From positions 1-64,000 of the forward strand of contig CAVZAB010000019.1 in assembly GCA_963773155.1 (NCBI GenBank): a stretch of 64,000 nt of DNA. The letters are read 5' to 3'. This document shows, one piece after another, positions 28,524 to 37,069 of this stretch. A program made the translations under genes and the position numbers. Position 1 is the first letter of the stretch; the number at the start of each line of letters is the position of its first letter. The notes under the pieces are model-generated. The model saw only the letters and a list, made by a program, of their open reading frames with translations. It made no database searches and was not told the DNA's origin. Origin of the DNA: CAVZAB01 sp963773155. GTDB lineage: Bacteria > Pseudomonadota > Alphaproteobacteria > Rhizobiales > Beijerinckiaceae.

Positions 28524-29168
28524 ATGGCACTCACGTTCTACATTCTCTCGGGCTCACCCTACGCCTGGCGCGTCTGGCTAGCGCTCGAGCACAAAAAGCT
28601 CGCATACGAACTCAAAATTCTGTCATTTGATGCTGGCGATTTCAAGAAGCCAGAGTTCCTCGCGCTAACACCGCGACGCAGGGTGCCGGTGATTGTTGAT
28701 GAGGGTTTTTCGCTATATGAGTCCGCTGCAATCATTGAGTATATTGAGGATAAATGGCCTCATTCACCGCATCTCTTCTCGACCGACGTTCGGCAACGTG
28801 CCATCCAGCGCCGTATGGTGCGTGAAGCAGATCAATATTTCGCTACCGGGCTCGAACTTCTAGTGGATGCTGTACTGTTCACCCCCTCTGAACGACGATC
28901 GCAAGAACGGATTGACGCCGCGTGCGCTAGCCTAAAGACAGAATTCGGTCTTTGGGAGACAATGATTGTTGGCGACTATTTGGCCGGGGCGCTATCGGCC
29001 GTTGATTTCACGCTATTTCCCGAAGTCGCATTGGTGCAGCGAATTGAAGAGAGAAATCCGAGTCTCGTGCGCGCTGGCTTGGCGGGTTCCAGGATGACTG
29101 CGTGGATGTCGCGCATGAAGGCGTTACCCATTATACAAAAAACCTGGCCGCCGCATTGGCAGAAATAG
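28524..29168 (+). CDS. Glutathione S-transferase family protein
   Basis: The 214-residue protein has the N-terminal thioredoxin-like domain (MALTFYILSGSPYAWRVWLALEH; S10 and S12 occupy the usual catalytic Ser/Cys region) and the glutathione-contact motifs RRRVPVIVDEG and YESAAIIEYIE. The C-terminal helical domain is complete. It would conjugate or otherwise use glutathione in the cytosol. The base composition is more AT-rich than in the ABC operons. No operon partner is visible. Confidence 0.85.
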   Translation: MALTFYILSGSPYAWRVWLALEHKKLAYELKILSFDAGDFKKPEFLALTPRRRVPVIVDEGFSLYESAAIIEYIEDKWPHSPHLFSTDVRQRAIQRRMVREADQYFATGLELLVDAVLFTPSERRSQERIDAACASLKTEFGLWETMIVGDYLAGALSAVDFTLFPEVALVQRIEERNPSLVRAGLAGSRMTAWMSRMKALPIIQKTWPPHWQK

Positions 29169-30584
29169 TACTTCAATACCTACGACTAGATTGGGGAAGG
29201 CGACTGATCGCCAATGCTTCTACAAGACCCAGCTGCGTCCGACCCTGAATAGTATTGATGCCGGTGTCATCCGGTCGTCACGTCGCCCGCCGATATCTGG
29301 AGTCGATCTTTGAGCCGGTATCTCACAACGATTCTTCGCACCGGCCGTTCGGCCGGCGCGACCCATTTTGATGTGGGTGTCGGCGATCACGCCGAGCATC
29401 CCAACGCTTCATTCCACTATCGCCCTGGATCGACAGCGTCCAGCTCATGTCGTTGCTCAACGACGCTGATGCATCACTCGCATCCGGTACTACCTTTTCC
29501 GACCGTTACGGAACCAGCGTTCCGTTGCGCGCGATTGCGCACAGGGCTTCTGGTGTGGAGCTGTTCGGAGCGCAGATCGCTGTCCTTGCAGTCTCGTCTT
29601 AGGCGGAATCGGCGTCCGCCGTCACCAAGCGCGCTGTCCGTCCGAGCCTTGCTTCATGAGTTTTGAGGCCGCAATCAGCAAGTCCGGGTCATTCAGCGGC
29701 CGATCGTAGACGTCGTAGTTGATCGTAATCTGAGCTTCCGCTTCCCGCAGTTTCACCATCCTGCCAACCATGTTCGGCTCGCTGGATGACTTCGGTCGCC
29801 CCCTCGAACAGAGAGCGCCTGGCGTAAGGATTCTGGCGCCAGTTGATGATGGAGATGGGGTAACCCATCGGTGTCCCACCGCGATTCCGCCCGAGGCCAT
29901 GCTAAAATTTGTTTAGGCATGCCTATGCGTCGTTGAGAAGAAAACTGTGTCAACGAATGAAATCGTGTGAACAAAAATGTTTCCGAGATCTCCGCAGGTG
30001 GGGCTGAAGTGACTCAAAAAGCGTCATCAGGTCTCAACTTCAAACGGCGGTAAAAATTCTTGAGGCTCCGCGCTCAATCTCCGTCTCAATAGACTCTCTC
30101 GGCAGGCGCGCTCAGTCGATCAATTCGGGAGAGCGAGGCCAGTGAGGCAATAGCGGCGGGCACAGAATCTCCTTAGCCTTGGTTGTCCTGCATCCCATGT
30201 GTCGGAAGGCACTCGCTGCCTTGTCTATGGAGGCGTAGTGAAATATTGGCTGCGGGTGGGGGAGAAATGGGATCCGCGAATCGAATAGCCCCGTCTCTAG
30301 AGACGAGATGATAGTGTTTGAGCTCATGCCCAGTGCCGCCTCAACAGGAGCACCGAGGCCAGTAATATTGTCAGGCTGATCCGTGCATCAAGGACCCCAC
30401 GCGCGCGAGCCCTGGCAAGCGTGAGCTAATCGCCAGAATATCAACAGAAAAAGACTGTTGTGCGCCCTTTGAGACGAAAGTTCAAAGTTCACCATCTTTG
30501 ATCGCAGAATCGCCACAGATCTATCGGATAGAAAAATGACTGCTACCACAGAAAAAAAGTCAGTCCAAAAATTGGAGGAAATGG
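29169..30584. other. 1.4-kb stretch of unrecognised remnants
   Basis: Plus-strand 29430-29600 contains a coding-like run (SLLNDADASLASGTTF, IAHRASGVELFGAQIAVL). Reverse-strand 29750-29622 reads KLREAEAQITINYDVYDRPL. Reverse 30327-30112 has an AAS-AFRHM pattern faintly like the tail of zinc-dependent dehydrogenases. None has a proper start or a recognised family, so the region is probably gene debris. Confidence 0.35.
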
Positions 30585-30761
30585 ATGGCCACGGAGCACA
30601 ATGGGGAATATGTTCCTTTAAAGCGGCTGGAGGCAGCGCTTGTGGTACTAGCAATATTTGGAGTGAGCAGCGTTGCGGTTTTTCAGTTCGAATTATCTCC
30701 GATCCGAGCTCTTCTTTCAGCAGTGATCGGTGTCGCACTTGTTGGGCTCTGGTTGATTTAG
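30585..30761 (+). CDS. Small membrane protein, 58 residues
   Basis: The ATG at 30585 is preceded by a strong ggagg eight bases upstream. The frame encodes a short charged N-terminus (MATEHNGEYVPLKRLE) and two hydrophobic segments, one from about residue 17 to 34 (AALVVLAIFGVSSVAVF) and one from about 42 to 58 ending LVGLWLI. No family is recognised. The clean start signal and two well-formed membrane helices support a real small protein. Confidence 0.5.
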   Translation: MATEHNGEYVPLKRLEAALVVLAIFGVSSVAVFQFELSPIRALLSAVIGVALVGLWLI

Positions 30762-31057
30762 CCGTTTTTGGTACACAATTTGCTCTCGTTTTTCCTTCTT
30801 GAGCCTGCTCGTTCTGCGACGTGCGATGTGCGATGTGCTACGATTTCCGCGGGTGCTTGTGATTTGTTGCTCAGACCAACGAGCGGAATGTTTTAGACCC
30901 GTCCAGTGTCGTCAAATTGATTTGTTGGCTGCCCAGACCTCGTCGGTCGAGCGCAATCGCAATGTCACCAAGACTTCGAGTGGGTTACGCACCCACATCC
31001 AGCGATGCCAAATTGCGCCCGAGACAAAACATAGTCGGGTTTTCCGAATCGGAGTTT
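30762..31057. other. Gap without recognisable gene
   Basis: About 300 bases; only short spurious frames. Confidence 0.3.
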
Positions 31058-31375
31058 CTACGAGCCGGTGTCTGTGTCGTCCTTATGATTGTGAAGAAAT
31101 CGAGCGATTTGAAGCCGCAGCAGAGCCGGGTCATAGGGCTTGTTGGCGGCGGCCCTCTTGAAAACGGTGCGTTGATAATCTCTTGGCAGTTCGTTCCACT
31201 CACTGACAACTGCCGCGCCAAGCCATTCCAAAATTCGACGTTCGCCATCGTCGAGGTCACCGCTTTCATTTTTCAGAACCCAGGATAGCAATTTCGCCCC
31301 GCCTTCATCCTCCCATCGCTCGAGGTCAGCGTCCGTCTGGCTCTGAGCTTGCACGCGTCGGGGCTTCTTTCCCAT
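31058..31375 (-). CDS. Hypothetical protein, 105 residues
   Basis: The product from the ATG at 31375 (MGKKPRRVQAQSQTDADLERW) is charged and helix-rich: KLLSWVLKNESGDLDDGERRILEWLGAA and RDYQRTVFKRAAANKPYDPALL. No family is recognised. An earlier in-frame start at 31411 exists but adds an unlikely N-terminus, and neither start has a strong ribosome site. The composition looks like a genuine soluble protein. Confidence 0.5.
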   Translation of the reverse strand: MGKKPRRVQAQSQTDADLERWEDEGGAKLLSWVLKNESGDLDDGERRILEWLGAAVVSEWNELPRDYQRTVFKRAAANKPYDPALLRLQIARFLHNHKDDTDTGS

Positions 31376-31650
31376 GAAAAAATTATCGCACACATCGCGA
31401 GTTAAGGCCATGGCCTTCTCATCGCTTTGGCCTAGGAGCTCGTCATACCCGTATAGGTTGGCCGGGTCCGTTCACGTAGCCCGTTTCGATCAGGCGCACG
31501 TCGTATTGCGATGGACAGAAGCCTAGGGGCCTGAGCGCATTTCGAGTTAGGTCAAATTTCCGTGGGGTGAGCAATATTGGACAGAAAACCGAGTACCAGA
31601 TCGCTACATAGAGAGTTCTTATATTTCGTTGACATTTATGGAGAGTTCTT

Positions 31651-31734
31651 ATGGACACTCTACTGATTATAGTCGTACTTCTGCTTCTTTTTGGTGGTGG
31701 CGGGTTTTGGGGCCGGGGGCGCGGCTATTGGTGA
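31651..31734 (+). CDS. Very small glycine-rich membrane protein, 27 residues
   Basis: ggagag precedes the ATG. The peptide is MDTLLIIVVLLLLF followed by GGGGFWGRGRGYW and a stop: one membrane helix and a Gly/Arg/aromatic tail. Similar tiny proteins occur widely in Bradyrhizobium and relatives, near the DUF3309 group, as I recall. The word gagagttcttat appears twice (about 31611-31622 and 31641-31652), once in the upstream region and once over the start. It is only 32 bases before the BclA-like gene start and may be its leader. Confidence 0.5.
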   Translation: MDTLLIIVVLLLLFGGGGFWGRGRGYW

Positions 31735-31765
31735 GAGAACTGCTCCCTATCGCCTTTCGTAGCCG

Positions 31766-32908
31766 TTGTGCAGGTTTGTGACCATTTCGAGAGATGTCCC
31801 TTCAGTCAATTGTGGAATAGAAGCGCGGCCGCCAGATGCGACGCGCTTACTAGCGTTGCGGTTTTGGCGAGAAGCCTCCGGGTTTTGGTGTGGTCCCACT
31901 GCGTGGAGGGCTTGGCTGCTGGGGGCGCTTCTGGTGACAAGCGTACTGCTACAATTGGCGATCCAATACAAATTGAACTACTGGGGTCGGGACTTCTTCG
32001 ATGCCTTTGGTCGGCGAGATGGTCCGAGCCTGCGGGCCCAAGCATTTCTGTTCCTGCCACTGGCAGGCTCGAGCATTCTTGTTGCAGTCCTCGCCGTCTG
32101 GGCGAAGATGACGACCCAACGGAGGTGGCGCGCGTGGTTGACCGGTCGTCTGATCGACAGATGGCTAGCCAGCAATAACTTCCGTCAATTGCGCTTCAGA
32201 TTGGGAGAGGATCAGAACCCGGAATTTCGGATCGCTGAGGACGCTAGAGTGGCGACGGATGCACCAGTCAATATGACGGCCGGACTGCTCTCCGCACTGC
32301 TTAGTGCTGTGATTTTTATCAGCGTTCTTTGGAATGTTGGCGGCGATCTGGTCATCGATGTTTTTGGTCATGTTTTGACCGTGCCCAAATACCTGGTGAT
32401 CGCCGTCGCGGCTTATTCGGCGTTTCTCACCTTAGCAATGACCATTATCGGTCGTCGTTTGATTCAAGTAATCGCTGGCAAAAACGCTGCGGAGGCTCAG
32501 TTCCGGTCTATTGGTTCAAATCTTCGTGAACGAAGCAAAACAATGGCGCTGCCGCAGGGAGAGACCGAGCAACGCAGTTCGTTCACCGGGGCGTTGGACG
32601 ACGTGATCGCACGGTGGCGGAACCTCTGTTTCCAACTCATGCGTACCACGCTTGTGTCGCAAGGAAACACGCTATTGGCCCCAATCATTGCTTGGATACT
32701 TTGTGCACCAAAATACTTGGTTGGAACGATGTCGCTCGGTGAAGTCGCCCAGGTTACCGCCGCTTTCGTCACCGTACAGGCGGCTCTCAATTGGTTAGTG
32801 GAAAATTATTCCGGTCTGGCCGATTGTCTCTCGTCGGTAAGCCGCGTCGCCTCGCTGCTTCTGGCGTTGGACGAAATGGATACGCTTCCAAAATTGGATT
32901 TGGAATGA
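31766..32908 (+). CDS. BclA/SbmA-like transporter membrane domain without ATPase domain
   Basis: The 380-residue protein matches the membrane domain of the SbmA/BacA and YddA (ABC_membrane_2) group: AIQYKLNYWGRDFFDAF near residue 70, WRAWLTGRLIDRWL, NPEFRIAEDARVATD, and the closing GEVAQVTAAFVTVQAALNWLVENYSGLADCLSSVSRV. About six membrane segments are visible. YddA- and BclA-type proteins continue into a ~200-residue nucleotide-binding domain, but this one stops at LDLE and the next 190 bases show no Walker motifs. BacA itself is proton-driven and lacks an ATPase. This may be a truncated ABC exporter or a BacA-like peptide importer. The start is a TTG and uncertain. Confidence 0.7.
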   Translation: MCRFVTISRDVPSVNCGIEARPPDATRLLALRFWREASGFWCGPTAWRAWLLGALLVTSVLLQLAIQYKLNYWGRDFFDAFGRRDGPSLRAQAFLFLPLAGSSILVAVLAVWAKMTTQRRWRAWLTGRLIDRWLASNNFRQLRFRLGEDQNPEFRIAEDARVATDAPVNMTAGLLSALLSAVIFISVLWNVGGDLVIDVFGHVLTVPKYLVIAVAAYSAFLTLAMTIIGRRLIQVIAGKNAAEAQFRSIGSNLRERSKTMALPQGETEQRSSFTGALDDVIARWRNLCFQLMRTTLVSQGNTLLAPIIAWILCAPKYLVGTMSLGEVAQVTAAFVTVQAALNWLVENYSGLADCLSSVSRVASLLLALDEMDTLPKLDLE

Positions 32909-33104
32909 CCTCGTGTTCCATCGATGGCCTATAGCCTGCCGTTCTGGATAGTGTCGCTCCGGTGCAAAGACTACACGCGTGACTCGACTAAAAGGGAGTG
33001 GACGCCAAGACCTTCTCAAAAGCGGTGAAGTTGCAGGTGAGCAATCTTGCTCAGACGCTGAACCGACGAAATATTAGCTGTTAAGGTCTGGGGGATTTGG
33101 GAAT

Positions 33105-33383
33105 ATGAAAAACACTATCTTAGCAGTTGGCTTACTCGCAGTTAGCGTAACGTTGCCAATGGTGGCCAGGGCCGAAAACAAGACCGTGATCGGTGTCGGA
33201 GCGGGTGCGGTGACTGGCGCCGTAGTGGGCGGGCCAGTGGGATCGGTGGTTGGAGGCGTCGCGGGAGGGGTTGTCGGTCATTCGATGGAGCACCGGCACT
33301 ATCGACATTATGGTTTTCGTCATAACCATGGCCGGCATTATACCACTTTCGAAGCTCGGAGAGAGGAAATGAACAGGAAGTAG
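33105..33383 (+). CDS. Secreted glycine-zipper protein
   Basis: The 92-residue product has a signal peptide (MKNTILAVGLLAVSVTLPMVARA), then a glycine-zipper segment GVGAGAVTGAVVGGPVGSVVGGVAGGVVG (an insertion-prone membrane hairpin, typically outer-membrane associated) and a His/Arg/Tyr-rich tail (HYRHYGFRHNHGRHY). Similar small proteins are common in Bradyrhizobium. The role is unknown; envelope integrity or stress is the usual guess. Confidence 0.72.
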   Translation: MKNTILAVGLLAVSVTLPMVARAENKTVIGVGAGAVTGAVVGGPVGSVVGGVAGGVVGHSMEHRHYRHYGFRHNHGRHYTTFEARREEMNRK

Positions 33384-34164
33384 GTCCACAAGTAGCCAAT
33401 GGACAGGAAATGGTAGCGGCCAACAAGACGTTGAAAGGCGTCGCGCTGGCCGGCGGGGTGAAACTGACGCTAGTAAGCGTTTTGGAATCGGGCCTAACTG
33501 TCGGAGCATCGATCGACGGCCCAATTGGGGTTTGCAGTTTATACCCAGCGCTGACGCGCGGTCCGCCGTTAATGTGTTGGGCTTTGCCACGGGGGTGAAG
33601 CACACGAGGTCTTCGGCGCGATTAACATGATCGGCAACGCCGGGTTGAGGGAAAAATTAGGCTTGTCTGCCTTCAGAGGAGCAACGGTCCGGCACGAGAG
33701 GTTGGACGGCAGCCCCGTGCAAGATGAGGATCTCTCGACGCTGTGAGCCAAAAAAATCTATTGGGTGCCAATGAGCTCCCCTGTAAACATCAGCGAGCAG
33801 GACCGCTCGGGCGGTCGCTGGCCACGGAGTGTTATGCCTATTGAAAATGAAGTGCAGGGCTTCGAGGAGGCCACCCGCACCGAATAAGTCGTTCCAATAA
33901 TTACGATGACGGCTTCACTATCACTTTCCGAGACGGCAGTGATTTTCGACCGGCCATTCTGGACACAGGTGCATGTGAAGGGACCTAATTGGAGTCTCTG
34001 GCTTTCAGAATGCCGAGGCGGCCGATGGCAAGGCGGCCAACATCGCAGTGGGTACGATGACCATGGTCGGAATGTTGCGCAACCGGAGCAAGTTTCCGCG
34101 AACGTGCCCATTGCGCCGTCGGGCCACGCGTTGCAGGCATAACGGGCTCAGCTGTCCTAACCTA
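33384..34164. other. Gap with a coding-like fragment
   Basis: Around 33600-33745 the plus strand reads EVFGAINMIGNAGLREKLGL and FRGATVRHERLDGSPVQDED before a stop. It looks like the C-terminus of a lost gene, family not recognised. Nothing else is supported. Confidence 0.35.
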
Positions 34165-35307
34165 GACTTGATCTGACGGACACCGACTAGTTTTCCAACT
34201 CTACGGTCTCGGATGTGGGTTTGATCCGATCCAGTTGTCGATCATGCGCGAATTTGATGCTCTCGATGAACGTTTGCATCGGTGTTTTACCATAACAGTA
34301 TTTTCCTGAGTGCGTTCGCTCGCAATTGTACTCCGTGATCCACGCGTCCACATCCGCCTGCAGCTGCTCCAGCGAGTTATAGAGCTTACGACGAAACGCG
34401 CTGGCGTAGAACTCGTTCTGGATCGTCTGATGAAAGCGCTCACAGATGCCGTTGGTTTGCGGACTCTTGGTCTTCGTGCGGGTATGCTCGATGTTTTCAA
34501 TATCCAGGTACAACGCATACTCGTGCGACTCGCGGTTTCCGCAATATTCGCTCCCTCGGTCCGTTAATATCCGCAGCAGCGGCACCTCGTGTTCCTCAAA
34601 GAACGGCAATACTCGGTCGTTCAGCGTGTCCGCCGCAGTGATCGCGTGCTTGCGGTCGTAGAGCTTCGCGAATGCTAACTTCGTGTAGGTGTCGATGAAG
34701 GTTTGTTGGTAAATTCTGCCAACGCCCTTGAGATTTCCGACATAGTAGGTGTCCTGCGAGCCAAGGTATCCAGGGTGCTCGGTCTCGATTTCCCCGTGCG
34801 CCTCCTTCTCCTGACGCGCTTTCTCGAGCGCCCGCACCTGATCTTCGGTCAGAATCAAACCGTCCTGGGCTACTTTGGTCGACAACGCCTTAAGCCGCAA
34901 CTGAAAGGTCTGTAGATCGTGCCGCAACCATACAGTGCGAACTCCCGCCGGCGAGATCGAGATCGCCCGCTTCTTCATCTCATTGGACACGCGAACTTGA
35001 CCGTACGCGGGCTGTTCCAACGCAAAATCCACCACGGCCTGCTCGATCTTTGGGTCCGTCCGATTCTTAAAATTGGGCTTTCGACGAGAAATCTCCGCCA
35101 GCGCCGTCTCTCCGCCAGTCTCGTACAACTCTTTGAACCGGTAAAAGCTATCGCGGCTGAAACCAATTACCTTGCAGGCTTCCGAAACGCTGCCAAGCGT
35201 CTGCGCCAGCTTCAATAACCCGACTTTGCTCTTTATAATCTTTTGATCTCGCATCATCTGACTTCTCCTGCGTGTCACTACGCGTTAGGATAATGTCAGA
35301 TCAAGTC
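34165..35307 (-). mobile_element. IS481-type insertion sequence 1
   Basis: gacttgatctgac at 34165-34177 and its complement at 35295-35307 are perfect 13-bp inverted repeats flanking one intact transposase gene. A tgt lies 12 bases outside the left repeat but not outside the right one, so the true outer ends and target duplication could not be fixed. The right end may be trimmed. The second element at 37070-38303 is related. Confidence 0.75.
34187..35257 (-). CDS. IS481-family transposase
   Basis: The 356-residue transposase has an N-terminal helix-turn-helix (SVSEACKVIGFSRDSFYRFKELY) and an rve-type DDE core: first Asp in QQTFIDTYTK, second in ILTDRGSEYCG, Glu in TNGICERFHQT. The start at 35257 follows aggaga with good spacing. 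It is intact and could be active. It is clearly homologous to, but not the same as, the transposase at 37121-38182. Confidence 0.9.
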   Translation of the reverse strand: MMRDQKIIKSKVGLLKLAQTLGSVSEACKVIGFSRDSFYRFKELYETGGETALAEISRRKPNFKNRTDPKIEQAVVDFALEQPAYGQVRVSNEMKKRAISISPAGVRTVWLRHDLQTFQLRLKALSTKVAQDGLILTEDQVRALEKARQEKEAHGEIETEHPGYLGSQDTYYVGNLKGVGRIYQQTFIDTYTKLAFAKLYDRKHAITAADTLNDRVLPFFEEHEVPLLRILTDRGSEYCGNRESHEYALYLDIENIEHTRTKTKSPQTNGICERFHQTIQNEFYASAFRRKLYNSLEQLQADVDAWITEYNCERTHSGKYCYGKTPMQTFIESIKFAHDRQLDRIKPTSETVELEN

Positions 35308-35545
35308 GTCGCGATTTCCGGGGTCCTGATTGCTCTCAGGCGCCTCCCCCCCAGTGGCATTGCCACCTTTTCGCGGGCGCGCGCCCAGTTCGGCTACAAC
35401 ATGGGGTGGACGCAGTTGTTTACCGACAGACTGACGTGCGAGATCCAGTTGATCTGCGCTCAAATCTACCGGGTCACCGGCCGGGGCATCGCCGGAACAT
35501 GCGCTGCACGCCGATCTTGATGCCGGCTGCCCTGCGTCTGTGCAT

Positions 35546-36034
35546 TCAGGTCCGTTCCGGCGTCGTCGCGGCACGCCGGGGCACGACGAGTTTGGCGGTC
35601 AGGATCTGCACCGCTTCGCCGTTCTGATTGATCGTCTCGCTGCGCATGACGACCATTCCGCGGTCTGGCCGCGAACGCGACGGTGTGATCTCCACGACTT
35701 TGCTTTTGACCCGCAGTACGTCACCCGGTCGCGTCGGTTTCGGCCAAGCGATCTCGACGCCGGCGCCAACAATTCCGCCGGCGATTGGCGTACTTTCGAC
35801 CAGGAGTTTCATGGTTATTGCAGCCGTGTGCCATCCGCTTGCCGCTAATCCGGCGAAGATCGTATTTTCGGCAGCCTCTTGATCAAGGTGGAAGGGCTGC
35901 GGGTCGAACTGCCGGGCGAACGCCCTAATCTCGCTCTCGTCGACCCTGTGGAAGGCGCTCATGAACCCTTGTTCGACACTGAGATCGTCGAGGTAGAGTT
36001 CGCCACTGCGCGAACCCGATTGCATCTCAGTCAT
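35546..36034 (-). CDS. MaoC-like dehydratase
   Basis: The 162-residue hot-dog-fold protein shows the hydratase motif FARQFDPQPFHLDQEAAENTIFAGLAASGWHTAA (D and H active-site positions in the DPQPFHxD segment, about 45-55) and the C-terminal RSETINQNGEAVQ strand. MaoC enzymes hydrate or dehydrate enoyl-CoA-type substrates. It stands alone between IS481 element 1 and an IS630 remnant, so its original pathway partners are missing. It looks intact. Confidence 0.85.
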   Translation of the reverse strand: MTEMQSGSRSGELYLDDLSVEQGFMSAFHRVDESEIRAFARQFDPQPFHLDQEAAENTIFAGLAASGWHTAAITMKLLVESTPIAGGIVGAGVEIAWPKPTRPGDVLRVKSKVVEITPSRSRPDRGMVVMRSETINQNGEAVQILTAKLVVPRRAATTPERT

Positions 36035-36134
36035 CGCAATCTCCGCTGTTTGACGCCGAAATTCGTATGTTTCCCCACCTATAATCGCCCATGCGTGGGA
36101 GTGAAGCTAGTGTTCGGACTCATTCATTCGCTGC

Positions 36135-37069
36135 CTAAAAATTAGCAAGTGATTTTCTGGCACGGTGGTGCTTTGCGAGAATGTATTTGGCAGGGGTGGT
36201 CCATATGAAGGGCTCCGGGTTCTGGTTTGGATGCTGGATCCATCCGGCGATCGCTGTCGTGAGCTCCATGACGTCGGTGAAGGTCCCGCGCCGATTGCGC
36301 CAGCGGGTGATTTCGGCGATCAGACGCTCGACAAGGATGAGCCAGGAGCGGGATGTCGGCGTGAAGTGCGGCGTGAAGCGTTTGTGTCGTTCCAGCCATC
36401 GCTTGACGGTAGGTATCTTATGGGCTGGGTAGCTGTCGAGGATCAGATACAGATCAAGATGGGCAGGCGTCTGACGATCGATCATTTTTAGAAACGCCAG
36501 GAATTCGTCCGCCCGATGGCGCAGGAGGCATTCTCCAACGACGGCACCGGTCGCCTCATCGAGGGCGGCAAAGAGTGTTATGGTGCCGTCGCGCTTATAG
36601 TAATGGGTCATGGTTCCGGCGCGACGCTTCTTCAAGGGTAATCCCGGCTAGTTTCGGTCGAGGGCTTGAACCGGATTTTTCTCGCCAAAGGAAACGCACC
36701 GGTGCCTTCTCGGGCGCGATGATGTCCTCGACCTTGACGGCAAAGTCGGGGTCGTTGGAAGCCTTGTGGGCGCGCACGAGGTGCGGCTTGAGCGTGTATT
36801 CAGCCCAGATGCGCTGTAGGCTCGTGGGGCTAATGCCCATTTCTTCCGCCATGGACCGCGCTCCAAATGAGTGGCGCTGGGAGGACGATCCATCACGGTC
36901 TTCTCAACGATCTTGAGCCTGAGAGCGGGGTCGAGCGGCTTACTGCAAGGTGGCCCGGATCGAACTTTTATGCGCCTCTTGACACCGGCCTCGGCGAAAT
37001 GGTCGTGCCAGCGCCAGACGGTGGTCTTCGAAATCCTAATCTTGCGCATAATCGCCATTGCGCCATAAC
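36135..37069 (-). pseudogene. IS630-family transposase, downstream portion, frameshifted
   Basis: Reverse-strand frames read the helix-turn-helix KIRISKTTVWRWHDHFAEAGV (near 37030), SATHLERGPW and, after a frame change, MAEEMGISPTSLQRIWAEY. A second change near 36620 leads to HYYKRDGTITLFAALDEATG, LILDSYPAHK (catalytic Asp) and a C-terminus ending SLANF. The gene is interrupted upstream by the IS481-type element 2; its 5' part continues at about 38304-38440. It is of a different type from the IS630 relic at 7337. Confidence 0.82.
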
